Shown here in pieces: positions 1 through 9,038 of a DNA stretch of 64,000 nt. The notes under the pieces were generated by a model. The model was given only the letters and a program-made list of their open reading frames with translations. It ran no database searches and was not told the origin of the DNA. Location of the stretch: positions 40,410 to 104,409 of the forward strand of contig JAOARN010000133.1 in the NCBI GenBank assembly GCA_025210485.1, given 5' to 3'. Source of the DNA: Marinifilaceae bacterium. GTDB taxonomy: Bacteria; Bacteroidota; Bacteroidia; Bacteroidales; Marinifilaceae. The position numbers were made by a program, and so were the translations under genes. Each line of letters begins with the position of its first letter. The first letter of the stretch is position 1.

Positions 1-57
1 ACAAGACTAATTGAAATTCTAGAATTTTTTATCTCGCAAGTAAAATTATTTAAATGA
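1..57 (+). CDS. C-terminal end of an upstream gene (partial)
   Basis: Frame 1 is open from the first base to a TGA at 55-57 and would encode 18 residues ending in KLFK. The stop overlaps the ddl start as ATGA (54-57), a typical sign of translational coupling inside an operon. In many Bacteroidota a pseudouridine synthase gene (rluD type) precedes ddl, so this may be its tail, but 18 residues are too few to tell. The overlap is seen directly; the identity is a guess. Confidence 0.35.
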   Translation, partial: TRLIEILEFFISQVKLFK

Positions 58-1025
58 AAAAAAACATAGCGATAGTTGCTGGAGGTTACTCATCAGAACA
101 AGAAATTTCAAAACTCACAGCAAAATACATATATAATCATATTGAGCCTACTAAATATAACTTATACTTTGTAGTAATATCAAAAGACAGATGGTATGTA
201 GAGATAGATGACAAATCTATAAATATTGACAAATCTGATTTTAGTTTTTCTTTCAACTCAAATAAAGTTAAATTCGATTTTGCGTACATTGCTATCCATG
301 GTCATCCCGGTGAAGATGGAACAATGCAAGCATATTTCGACTTATTAGAGATAGCTTATTCTACTGGAGATATGTTGTCTACAGCATTGACTTTCAATAA
401 ATATCAGTGTAATAATTATCTTAGTAAGCTTGGTTTTAAAACAGCAAAAGCAGTTCTTCTAAAAAATAAAAACTACGATTCTGAGAATATTATCAAAGAA
501 TTAAGTTTACCTTGTTTTGTAAAACCCAACTCAAATGGCTCTAGTTTTGGAATATCGAAAGTAAAGACAAATAAAGAATTGATTCCTGCTATTGAAAAAG
601 CATTTCAGGAAAGCAATGAAGTTATTATAGAAGAATTTCTTGATGGCCTTGAATTTACCTGCGGTGTAATAATAAATAAGGATAGTGCATTTGCTCTTCC
701 AATTACAGAGGTGCTGCCTAAGAATGAATTTTTTGATTATGAAGCTAAGTATGATCCAAAAATGGCTGAAGAAATTACTCCAGCTAGAATAACAGATCAA
801 TTAAAAAACGATATTCAAAACACGAGTATAAAAATAGCCCAAGAGCTCAACTGTAAAGGAATTGTGAGAATCGACTATATGGTAGTTCAGCATAGCATAT
901 ATGTAATTGAAGTAAATACTATACCGGGAATGACAAGCAATAGTTTTATTCCGAAACAACTTGCATCAGCTGATATAAAACTCAAGGATGTCTTAGAGAG
1001 AATAATCGACGATAATTTAAACTAA
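54..1025 (+). CDS. ddl: D-alanine--D-alanine ligase
   Basis: This is the cytoplasmic ATP-grasp enzyme that joins two D-alanines for the peptidoglycan pentapeptide. The 323-aa length is normal for the family. The N-terminal domain opens with IAIVAGGYSSEQEIS and carries the substrate-loop motif IHGHPGEDGT at residues 81-90. The ATP-grasp centre follows (CFVKPNSNGSSFGISKV, near residue 155). The metal and D-Ala site is seen as VRIDYM (about 270-275) and EVNTIPGMT (286-294). A His stands at residue 84 where many Ddl enzymes have another residue, but all binding motifs are intact. The ATG overlaps the stop of an upstream frame, so it is probably the last gene of an operon. It ends at a strong bidirectional terminator. 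Confidence 0.95.
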   Translation: MKKNIAIVAGGYSSEQEISKLTAKYIYNHIEPTKYNLYFVVISKDRWYVEIDDKSINIDKSDFSFSFNSNKVKFDFAYIAIHGHPGEDGTMQAYFDLLEIAYSTGDMLSTALTFNKYQCNNYLSKLGFKTAKAVLLKNKNYDSENIIKELSLPCFVKPNSNGSSFGISKVKTNKELIPAIEKAFQESNEVIIEEFLDGLEFTCGVIINKDSAFALPITEVLPKNEFFDYEAKYDPKMAEEITPARITDQLKNDIQNTSIKIAQELNCKGIVRIDYMVVQHSIYVIEVNTIPGMTSNSFIPKQLASADIKLKDVLERIIDDNLN

Positions 1026-1080
1026 TTATATAAAAATTTACAAGATGTGTTTATCTTGTTTGTGTTGCTTAAGTTTGTTT

Positions 1081-1114
1081 ATGCGAAACGATATTAATCG
1101 TTTCGCATTTTTTT
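1081..1114. terminator. bidirectional intrinsic terminator between ddl and the membrane methyltransferase-like gene
   Basis: A perfect 12-bp stem (ATGCGAAACGAT at 1081-1092 with its complement at 1097-1108) encloses a 4-nt loop and is followed by a run of T. It lies between the convergent genes ending at 1025 and 1120, so it can serve both strands. Confidence 0.9.
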
Positions 1115-1119
1115 ATATC

Positions 1120-3405
1120 TTACCATTCAAATTTATCTATCAATAAATATGCAACTAAATACAAGACTGCTCCTATTAAAAGCGCTATGTTAAATCCATA
1201 AGCAAATACTATTAATAAAATAGCACTAGCTCCTAGAGTCGAAGCTACACCATTTACAGCAAAGCCCCAATCAACCAATTCCCCAACTCTTAAGCTTGCT
1301 TTAGGAAATGGCATCCCCATAAAAAATCCTAATGGAAGAATTATTAAAGAAACCAATACCGAACGCAGATAAATAGGAAGAAAACTCATATTTTCTAATA
1401 TTATATGAAATAAACATATATCCAATATCAACCATAATATAATTGAGCCGAAAACAATTTTATTCGAAAATAGTTTAGAATAGCGACTACCTATACCAGA
1501 TGCAATCAAAAGACTTAACAACACACAAGTTATACTATAAAAAGAAGCTCCAATAAATAAAGCATATTTTTGCATCAGTACAATTTCAATTATCATAAAA
1601 GCTGCACCAATAATAAAAAAGAACATCCATGAAGGTAAACTTAATTTAGGTCCTTTCACAAAATAGGGCAATACAACTAGAGGTACAAATAATACAATCA
1701 ATAATGCAATAATAATCAATATAATTACCTTAGTTACTGGAAAACCTGAGAATACGGTATATTTTTTAACTTTAGATAAATTCTCGAAATTAAAATTAGC
1801 CCATTTACCCAATTGCGCTACAAAAGGTTTTAAATCGGTGGTTGGTGATATCTTCACTTTTGACTTATCAATATTTGTAGCCCATCCAGTTTTGATTATA
1901 TCATTAATCAAATTATTTTCATCTTTATTAAGAGGGAAGATATTTTTCTTAAAACTATAAGAAGACTCAAGATTTTCGCCAAAAGCATTTTGGATTATGT
2001 CAGCGGTCAATTCTCGTTTTGATAATAATAATATTTTTCGTCGTGCTTTGGGCATTGAGTAAACTGCAAAATACTTTTCGGCATTTTTTATTCCTAATTC
2101 ATTTAAAGCATCAATTAATGAACTCACTAATCTAGGCATGTATATTTGGTGTTCCATGACTAAAAAACCTTTTTCAGACATAGAATTCCAATAATCTATG
2201 AATGCCTCTGTTGTAAAAATATAATTCTCTGCAAATGCAAATGAACCAGATCCCAAAGCTGCCCATGTGTTTGAACTCAACGAATAAATCAAATCAAATT
2301 TAGATTCAAACTGTTTTACATAAGTTCTTGCATCTTCAGAAACTACTTTTACTCTTGGATCTAAATATAGCCCGCCTGTGAAATCTTTGCAGCTAACTAA
2401 TGAATCATAATTAGTTGAATCTTTTTGTAGATATGAATCCAAATCACCCTCGACTAACATTTTGTTTATATGAGGATTAACTTCGACGGCATGCACGTCT
2501 GTAGCACCATATGCTAAAGCTTGAAGCACATCACCACCGCCACCAGCACCTAAAGACAAGAAACTGCAATTATCAAATTTTTCAATTAAATATCTAACAT
2601 CAATCATCCATGGAGAGGGGTTTTGATTAGCTATAGTATCAAAATTGCCATCAAATGCATAAACAGGAGTGTTAGCTACATTATCAATATTTATCCCTCT
2701 AGCTGATTTATCATATTCATAAAGTTTAATCTTTGACATTGCGTCCCAATGTTTGTAAATAATCTTTGCTGGTTCTTTAGTTTCCTTCTCCAGTAAAGAA
2801 TCGGCATTACTAATCAAAACAAACATGAAAACAACAGATGTTAGAGGAAAAATCTTAAAATAAGATTTTGTATGTATTATAGCTGCAAATAGAATAGGGA
2901 TAGAGAATAAAAAAACAGCATACTGTGTTCCTGCGAAATTCATTAACAAAACAGAGGACAATACACTAATCCCAGCAGCAATTAGGTCAAACATGTATAA
3001 TCGTGGCATATCTTTATGGTTGTTTCGAAATAAAATAGCCAACGAAATTCCTCCGAAAAAATAACAGGAACTCAATATTAAAATACATAAAATAAGTTTT
3101 AAAATTGAGTCAAATGATGCAAACATATTTGCAATATCAAGATCTATCTTAAAGACTAAGACAGGAGCCAAATAAGATAGTAAACCAGATAATGTTAAAT
3201 AAAATCCAAATAATTTTTCATTGTTCATTTTAGGAAATAGGCGTAGCGCAAGCCCTCCCATGCTTGTTCCCATAATAGCTAGAGATATTATAAGAAAAGC
3301 AAAAGTATAAAAAAACTCCGCCGAAAAGACTCTTGTCCATAGTAATTCGGTCGCTAATAAACTTAATGATATTAGCCCAACGGTAAAGTACTTTAGTTTT
3401 TGCAT
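1120..3405 (-). CDS. polytopic membrane protein with spermidine-synthase-like methyltransferase domain
   Basis: This 761-aa protein has a cluster of hydrophobic membrane helices at the N-terminus (about residues 5-200), a soluble Rossmann domain, and a second helix cluster from about residue 555 to the end. The soluble part carries a glycine-rich nucleotide motif (FLSLGAGGGGDVLQALAYG, about 279-297) followed by an acidic strand end, VHAVEVNP. This is the signature of the spermidine/spermine synthase and SAM-methyltransferase superfamily. Large membrane proteins of this design are widespread in bacteria, but their substrates are mostly unknown. No polyamine gene is nearby, so a true spermidine synthase activity should not be assumed. 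It is transcribed alone and convergently with ddl. The fold call is firm; the function is not. Confidence 0.8.
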   Translation of the reverse strand: MQKLKYFTVGLISLSLLATELLWTRVFSAEFFYTFAFLIISLAIMGTSMGGLALRLFPKMNNEKLFGFYLTLSGLLSYLAPVLVFKIDLDIANMFASFDSILKLILCILILSSCYFFGGISLAILFRNNHKDMPRLYMFDLIAAGISVLSSVLLMNFAGTQYAVFLFSIPILFAAIIHTKSYFKIFPLTSVVFMFVLISNADSLLEKETKEPAKIIYKHWDAMSKIKLYEYDKSARGINIDNVANTPVYAFDGNFDTIANQNPSPWMIDVRYLIEKFDNCSFLSLGAGGGGDVLQALAYGATDVHAVEVNPHINKMLVEGDLDSYLQKDSTNYDSLVSCKDFTGGLYLDPRVKVVSEDARTYVKQFESKFDLIYSLSSNTWAALGSGSFAFAENYIFTTEAFIDYWNSMSEKGFLVMEHQIYMPRLVSSLIDALNELGIKNAEKYFAVYSMPKARRKILLLSKRELTADIIQNAFGENLESSYSFKKNIFPLNKDENNLINDIIKTGWATNIDKSKVKISPTTDLKPFVAQLGKWANFNFENLSKVKKYTVFSGFPVTKVIILIIIALLIVLFVPLVVLPYFVKGPKLSLPSWMFFFIIGAAFMIIEIVLMQKYALFIGASFYSITCVLLSLLIASGIGSRYSKLFSNKIVFGSIILWLILDICLFHIILENMSFLPIYLRSVLVSLIILPLGFFMGMPFPKASLRVGELVDWGFAVNGVASTLGASAILLIVFAYGFNIALLIGAVLYLVAYLLIDKFEW

Positions 3406-4149
3406 AAACTTTTAGTTTAGATCTTTATCATAAAATTTAATTACAAGGATGTTATTTTCGGAATTAAACTCTACGATAAATAATAATAAAATGGATAATT
3501 AGTTTTAAGATTGCCCTGAAAATTTAGTATATAATTGAAACGAGTGCAGGAAATCATTCATAAACCACTAGTAGTTAGTTTGTGAGAATAGAGAAGTCTA
3601 TTGTTTATTCAATAAGCAGCAATAATTTTCAAGCTTAGGTGTTTCTATAAAATTAAATAAAAGGCAAGTAAATATAATAATTAGATATTAAACATAAGAA
3701 TAAAACTATGCAAATTAAGTGTTTTTAACAATTTGTTTGTTTACAAAAAAGAACTCATCTAGCAAATATAAATACTAATCATAATCTTATGAAAAATCAA
3801 AAATATTCCAAAAATTCAAGTTTGAAATATTACAAGATTTTTGATTCTATAATCACCGAAATAAAATTTATCATATAGAAACTATCTATTTTGAAAAACA
3901 GAAGATTTGGGTTTCTTTACTGACAATTACACATAGAGTATATTGTTGATATCTACAATATACAATTGCATATATACTGATTATTAAATAGTTTTATTTC
4001 TTATACCATTAAATTATCAAAACTATACTCCTTGGATTTAAAACTTATTTTTTCAAAAACACAAAAAAGTCATAAAGAGTCAAATAAGAAAAAAGATAAC
4101 TAGATATACTAAAAAAACAGAACTATATTTGTGCCCTAAAATCATCCGA
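3406..4149. other. gene-free AT-rich intergenic region with an inverted repeat
   Basis: About 740 bp lie between two divergently transcribed genes and contain no convincing coding frame. The clearest structure is a 9-bp inverted repeat at 3938-3946 and 3955-3963 (GTATATTGT and ACAATATAC, 8-nt gap), which could be an operator or a small hairpin. The region ends in a -7-like element just before the helicase gene. I see nothing else interpretable. Confidence 0.5.
4124..4131 (+). promoter_or_regulatory. -7 element (TAnnTTTG type) for the DEAD-box helicase gene
   Basis: The octamer TATATTTG matches the Bacteroidota -7 consensus. It overlaps the TTG codon at 4129 that an extended reading frame would use, which argues that translation begins at the ATG at 4150. 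No good -33 TTTG was found. Confidence 0.5.
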
Positions 4150-5457
4150 ATGAAGAAAATTATAGATATAAAGAAAGCTAATATCGAGAAGTTGAATGCT
4201 ATGCAGCTTGCGAGTATTGAGTGTGCAAAGACCGAGAGTGAGATTGTACTGCTTTCAAAAACAGGTTCTGGAAAGACTCTTGCATACCTAATCCCATTAG
4301 TAGAAAGAATGCAACAAACTGAGACTAACTCCACATCATTGGTAATTGCTCCAACGAGAGAACTAGTAATTCAGATTGAAAAAATGCTGAGGGATGTTTC
4401 CGAAAATATCCGAATATTATCATGTTATGGCGGTCATCCATTTTCGAGCGAGCGTAGAAGTCTTGAAAATGAATTAGATATAATTATTGGCACTCCTGGT
4501 AGATTGGCCGACCATATTCGCAGAGAAACCATAAACATTAGCAATATAGAATCTTTAGTTATAGACGAATACGACAAATGTCTTGAGTTTGGTTTTCATA
4601 ATGAGATGAGTCAAATTGTTGAAAAGCTCGATTTTCTTGACTTAAAAATATTAACATCAGCTACAATTATTGATCAATTACCTGATTTTATGAACGTAAA
4701 ATCAGTGAAAACACTTAATTTTTTAGAACGAAGAAAAGAAGCAAGTCATTTTAAGATGATGCTGGTTGAGACTGAGAACAGAGATAAATTATACGATCTA
4801 TATAAACTAATTAGTAATTTTCAAGAGGCTAAAACAATAGTTTTTGTTAATCATAGAGAATCAGCAGTCAGAGTTTATGATTACTTAAAAACTAAAAATA
4901 TAGAAAGTGAATATTTCCACGGAGGTCTAGAACAAAATGAAAGAGAAAGACGTTTGTTCAAATTCAGATCCTCTTGTTGTAATTTTTTAATTTCTACAGA
5001 TTTATCTGCTAGAGGCCTGGATATTGAAGGTATTGAAAATATAATCCATTACCACTTACCTAGCTCATCTGAGTCGTATATTCATCGTAATGGTAGAACT
5101 GCTCGTATGAACAATAGAGGAGCAGGATACATTATAAAAACAGTGGATGATGAATTACCTGAATATATATATGATTATACAAAGATCTCAAATGAAATTT
5201 TAAATGAGGAAATCCTTCCACCAGAGTCAATATGTTTATTTATAGCAAAAGGCAAAAAAGATAAAATTCGAAAAATTGATCTTGTTGGCTTTTTCATGAA
5301 AGAGGGAGGTCTAAACAAATCCGAATTAGGATTGATCGATGTTAAAGATTACTGTTCATACATTGCTGTCAACAGAAAAAAACACAAAAAACTATTAAAA
5401 ACTATATCTAATAAGAAAATTAAAAATAGACCTATAAAGGTTAAAATATCTTATTGA
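4150..5457 (+). CDS. DEAD-box-family ATP-dependent RNA helicase
   Basis: This is a 435-aa two-RecA-domain helicase, acting in the cytoplasm on structured RNA. Visible motifs are the Q-motif region with NAMQ, motif I (SKTGSGKT, residues 36-43), Ia (APTRELVIQ), Ib (GTPGR), II (VIDEYDK, DEYD at 139-142), III (SAT), IV (IVFVNHRESA), V (STDLSARGLDIE) and VI (YIHRNGRTARM). Motif II reads DEYD instead of DEAD; the ATP-hydrolysing DE pair is kept. The short C-terminal tail is lysine-rich, as in helicases that bind RNA broadly. The ATG at 4150 is preferred over an in-frame TTG at 4129, because the latter sits inside the putative promoter. The gene is convergent with the MutS-like gene. Confidence 0.9.
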   Translation: MKKIIDIKKANIEKLNAMQLASIECAKTESEIVLLSKTGSGKTLAYLIPLVERMQQTETNSTSLVIAPTRELVIQIEKMLRDVSENIRILSCYGGHPFSSERRSLENELDIIIGTPGRLADHIRRETINISNIESLVIDEYDKCLEFGFHNEMSQIVEKLDFLDLKILTSATIIDQLPDFMNVKSVKTLNFLERRKEASHFKMMLVETENRDKLYDLYKLISNFQEAKTIVFVNHRESAVRVYDYLKTKNIESEYFHGGLEQNERERRLFKFRSSCCNFLISTDLSARGLDIEGIENIIHYHLPSSSESYIHRNGRTARMNNRGAGYIIKTVDDELPEYIYDYTKISNEILNEEILPPESICLFIAKGKKDKIRKIDLVGFFMKEGGLNKSELGLIDVKDYCSYIAVNRKKHKKLLKTISNKKIKNRPIKVKISY

Positions 5458-5475
5458 ACAGTATGATAAGCATCG

Positions 5476-5527
5476 AAATAGCATATGACTTTGTTTACTG
5501 AAAAACTAAGACATATGCTATTTTTTC
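5476..5527. terminator. bidirectional terminator between helicase and MutS-like genes
   Basis: A 12-bp stem (AAATAGCATATG at 5476-5487 and its complement at 5512-5523) with a 24-nt loop is followed by T residues, and on the other strand by A/T-rich sequence. It lies between two convergent genes. Confidence 0.75.
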
Positions 5528-5535
5528 CAAAAATG

Positions 5536-7317
5536 TTAAATTAATTCCATTTGTTTCATAAGAATACTGGCATTCATATTTTGGCTCACCCCATCTTTAA
5601 TTTTATAATCGTATTTTATTTTCTCATTAATATGTTCTATTTCAAAACATTTGTTACTGAAATTATCAAGCATCTCATCACTAAGTTTACTTAATTCTAA
5701 ATCATGTGTTGCTACGATTCCCGAAACAGGAAATTCTATTATCTTTTTTAGAAATTTATACGAACCATTCAATTTATCAAGCGAATTCGTTCCCTTTAGC
5801 ATTTCGTCCAGTATTATAAAATTATTTTTATGCGATTCTAATTCAATCTTTAGCTGCTTAAGCCTTAAAAGTTCGGCATGAAAATATGATTTTCCTTCTG
5901 CTAAATTATCCGTTGTACGCATAGATGTAAATATATTGGCAATTTTAACTTCCATCTTTTCAGCACACACGACGCTTCCAGTTAATGCCAAAACATAATT
6001 AATACCAATGGCTCTTAAGAATGTTGATTTTCCAGCCATATTGGCACCTGTTATTATAACTATTTTATTATCCTTATCAATTTCAAAATTATTTTTGACA
6101 ACAATCTCAGAATCAATCATTGGATGGGCTAAATTCAAGGCTTTTATATACGTCTCATTCTCTATCAATTCAGGAAAGTTGAATTCCTGATGATTAAATT
6201 TATAATTAGCAAAACTCATAAGCAGCTCGAACTCATAAATATTATTTATCCATTTCTCAAGATTGTCTTTATTAGCTAGTTTCCATTTCTCAAGCTTATT
6301 AGCACAAAAGATATCACGCATAAATAATCCATTTGCCGCTATTGACACTAATATATTTGATCTTTGATCCAAACTATCTAATATTTTATTAAGCTCTTTT
6401 ATTTCCTTCGAGGCAATTTTATCATTAATCAAGTCTGCCTGAAGGTTAAGCAATAATTCAGAGCTAAATTTCTCCCTTTCAATTAGTTTGAAAATATCGG
6501 CATAAATTTTAGTAGTCTTACAATAATGGCTAAGATTTGCATGGATTTTATTTATTTTTTTTGTGTGAAAAATTGATATGGATAATTGGATAAAGAAAAA
6601 AATCAGCCCAATCTGATAAGCTATAAGCCCTACTAGATATAAAACATAACTAAGTATAGAAACAGCACATATACAATAATATATGTTAATCTTAATATTT
6701 GATTCAGACTTTACCCATTTGAATATAGATTTATCATCTTGATTAATCAAATTAGAATTCCCACCAATAGCTCTTAACATATGACAAAAATTTATTTTAC
6801 TAGATAGTTCATCTATAGCTCTTTGTCTATTTGTTATACTTCGTTTTGAATTTAAACTATTAAGTAAATTTTGAGCCAGAAGCATATAAGCAGCTTTGGA
6901 GACTGTCCTATTAATTGCTTGAAATATAGAATTTTCACCAAATATATCTAAATCTAAAGCATACTTGTGTCTAGAATCTAAGAATTCACTTCCTGTTTTT
7001 AAACTACTAAAATTATTATTCTTATAGTCTATCTCTGTTTGCTGAATATTTATTAGTTCTTTATTTATGTTTAATTTACTTAATAGTTTTTGCTCTAATT
7101 TGAAAATTACAAGAAAAACAATAGATAAGCCAAAAGAAACATATAAAAGACTATAATTTTCTGTAATTAAAAATCTATAGAAAAAGTAAGATATAGAACA
7201 AAATATAATTAATTTTCCAAAGCTATACAGGTTACGATTAAATTTCATTTTTCGTAATTTTTGCGATAGCTGACTTATATTAGTTTTGTAGAAATCAATA
7301 AGTTCAGATTTATTCAT
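5536..7317 (-). CDS. membrane-associated MutS-like ATPase
   Basis: The C-terminal part is a MutS domain V ATPase: Walker A reads ITGANMAGKSTFLRAIG (about residues 420-436), Walker B reads FIILDEMLKGT (about 500), and a D-loop/switch follows (VATHDLELSKLSD). The N-terminal half lacks the mismatch-recognition and connector domains. It carries hydrophobic segments near residues 30-70 and again near 205-250, which suggests a membrane-anchored protein. At 593 aa it is much shorter than MutS (about 850 aa). Similar proteins are common in Bacteroidota and are usually annotated as MutS-related; their role is unknown, and mismatch repair is unlikely without the DNA-recognition domain. It is a single gene, convergent with the helicase. 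The ATPase family call is firm. Confidence 0.85.
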   Translation of the reverse strand: MNKSELIDFYKTNISQLSQKLRKMKFNRNLYSFGKLIIFCSISYFFYRFLITENYSLLYVSFGLSIVFLVIFKLEQKLLSKLNINKELINIQQTEIDYKNNNFSSLKTGSEFLDSRHKYALDLDIFGENSIFQAINRTVSKAAYMLLAQNLLNSLNSKRSITNRQRAIDELSSKINFCHMLRAIGGNSNLINQDDKSIFKWVKSESNIKINIYYCICAVSILSYVLYLVGLIAYQIGLIFFFIQLSISIFHTKKINKIHANLSHYCKTTKIYADIFKLIEREKFSSELLLNLQADLINDKIASKEIKELNKILDSLDQRSNILVSIAANGLFMRDIFCANKLEKWKLANKDNLEKWINNIYEFELLMSFANYKFNHQEFNFPELIENETYIKALNLAHPMIDSEIVVKNNFEIDKDNKIVIITGANMAGKSTFLRAIGINYVLALTGSVVCAEKMEVKIANIFTSMRTTDNLAEGKSYFHAELLRLKQLKIELESHKNNFIILDEMLKGTNSLDKLNGSYKFLKKIIEFPVSGIVATHDLELSKLSDEMLDNFSNKCFEIEHINEKIKYDYKIKDGVSQNMNASILMKQMELI

Positions 7318-7822
7318 CGTTTTTTTAATTTATTTATATTTTAAATATCCTTGGCGAAAATACATAAAATATTAAGCTGAGCTTTTTAATCTCAATATTT
7401 TATTTTTGCCATATATAATAGATAGCATATATTAAACTTAAATCTTGATTTTTTTCATGAAATTAACTAATTGTTTTCGCCAATTAAATTTGTTTGCTTT
7501 AAGAAAATTATATGTGATTTTAATAAAACATAATGAGAACAAATTGCGCTATGGTATATGGAGTTCTAATTTCTTTATTTAATCTATTTGACAGAGTCTT
7601 CATTTAGTTCCTTAAATTCTGTTGTAATCAAATGCAAGCACGAAGACATGTTTAATATTATATAAAATTAGCTATATTAAATTTTTCAATTTTGACATAT
7701 TCCTGTAGATTTACTCAAACAAAAAGTAATAAAAAAATATGGCTTATTAAATGAATTTATAAATAAAGCTGAGTTTTTATTTTCTATACATTATTTGAGT
7801 ATTAGTAAAAATCAACTAAAAA
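7318..7822. other. intergenic region without recognised gene
   Basis: About 500 bp of AT-rich DNA separate the divergently transcribed MutS-like gene and mnmA. A -7-like octamer TATTTTTG occurs at 7401 on the plus strand, far from mnmA. I see no RNA gene, repeat or coding frame. Confidence 0.4.
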
Positions 7823-8893
7823 ATGTCAAAAAAAAGAATAGTTTTAGGAATGAGTGGTGGGGTGGATTCTTCAGTTGCTGCAATTTTACTTCAAAAGGAA
7901 GATTATGATATTATTGGAGTATCTTTATGGATTTACAATCAAGGGGAAGAACAAATTCCAGATTCATTAATAGAAGCTCAAGAATTAGCGAGAAGTTTAG
8001 GTATCGAACATCATATAGTTGACATTAGAGATCGAATAGAGAAAACAGTGATTAAATATTTCGAATCTGAATATTTACAGGGACGAACACCCACTGCTTG
8101 TATCAAATGTAATTCAGAAATAAAATGGACTGTATTAAACGAAATGGCTATAAAACATAATTGCGCTGGGATTGCCACTGGTCATTATATAAACATAAAT
8201 AAAGTAGATGGAACTTACTATATACATAAAGCTGTTGATGAGATAAAAGATCAGTCATATTTTATGTGGAATTTAAGTCAGGCGAAATTAGCAAAAATGA
8301 TTACTCCCTTAGGTTCATACTCAAAAAAAGAAATTAAGCAATTGGCTATTGATTTTGGAATTGAATCAATAGCTAAGAAAAAAGAGAGCATGGGAGTTTG
8401 CTTTTTAAAGGGGCAAAATTATAGAGATTTTTTACTCAAACGAAACAAGAACAATCAAGCTGCTTTCAATCAAGGTAATGTTTATGACCAAACTGGCAAT
8501 CTACTAGGTAAACACACAGGTTTTATAAATTACACTATTGGTCAGAAGAAAGGTTTTGTTTTTGACAATACAAACAAACTTGCTGTCAAAAAAATAGATG
8601 CAAATTCAAATAGCATCTACTTAAGTGATAATGAGGAGTTATATACTAAAAAAATTAATGTTTCTTCTTATTTTTTTCATAATATAGAAGATATCAAACT
8701 AGCTAATATATCTACTGTGGTTAGAGGTTTTGGCTGGAATCCCGAAGCTTATTCGAAAATTGAAATTATCGACTCAAATAATTTAGTTGTGAGATTAGAT
8801 AATCCTGCTTGGGCAATATCTCCAGGTCAACCAGTTGTTTTTTATATCAATGATAGACTAATCGGAGGAGGAGTTGCAGAATTTTCGTACTGA
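7823..8893 (+). CDS. mnmA: tRNA-specific 2-thiouridylase
   Basis: MnmA adenylates and thiolates U34 of Lys, Glu and Gln tRNAs in the cytoplasm. The N-terminal PP-loop is seen as GMSGGVDSSVAAILL (residues 9-23). The two reactive cysteines are present: C93 (context TACIKCN, with C96 next to it) and C193 (SMGVCFLKG). The tRNA-contact motif IATGHY and the DQSYFMW motif are intact. The C-terminal β-barrel (TIGQKKG to AISPGQPVVFY) is complete. The 356-aa length is normal. The gene stands alone, with mltG 146 bp downstream behind its own promoter. I see nothing unusual in it. Confidence 0.95.
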   Translation: MSKKRIVLGMSGGVDSSVAAILLQKEDYDIIGVSLWIYNQGEEQIPDSLIEAQELARSLGIEHHIVDIRDRIEKTVIKYFESEYLQGRTPTACIKCNSEIKWTVLNEMAIKHNCAGIATGHYININKVDGTYYIHKAVDEIKDQSYFMWNLSQAKLAKMITPLGSYSKKEIKQLAIDFGIESIAKKKESMGVCFLKGQNYRDFLLKRNKNNQAAFNQGNVYDQTGNLLGKHTGFINYTIGQKKGFVFDNTNKLAVKKIDANSNSIYLSDNEELYTKKINVSSYFFHNIEDIKLANISTVVRGFGWNPEAYSKIEIIDSNNLVVRLDNPAWAISPGQPVVFYINDRLIGGGVAEFSY

Positions 8894-8943
8894 TTTTTGA
8901 TTTGTTTCTGAATATTGTTCTTTAGCATAATATGTTTTTTTTA

Positions 8944-8973
8944 TTTGTAGTTTAACAAATTGTAGTATTTTTG
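8944..8973 (+). promoter_or_regulatory. Bacteroidota-type promoter for mltG
   Basis: TTTG at 8944-8947 and TATTTTTG at 8966-8973 are separated by 18 bp, close to the -33/-7 arrangement of the phylum's primary sigma factor. The distance to the mltG start would give a leader of roughly 60 nt. Confidence 0.6.
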
Positions 8974-9038
8974 AGCCAATTATAAATTTTTGTAATTAGG
9001 ATATAATTATAGCTTTTTGATAATAATTAATTTAGAAT

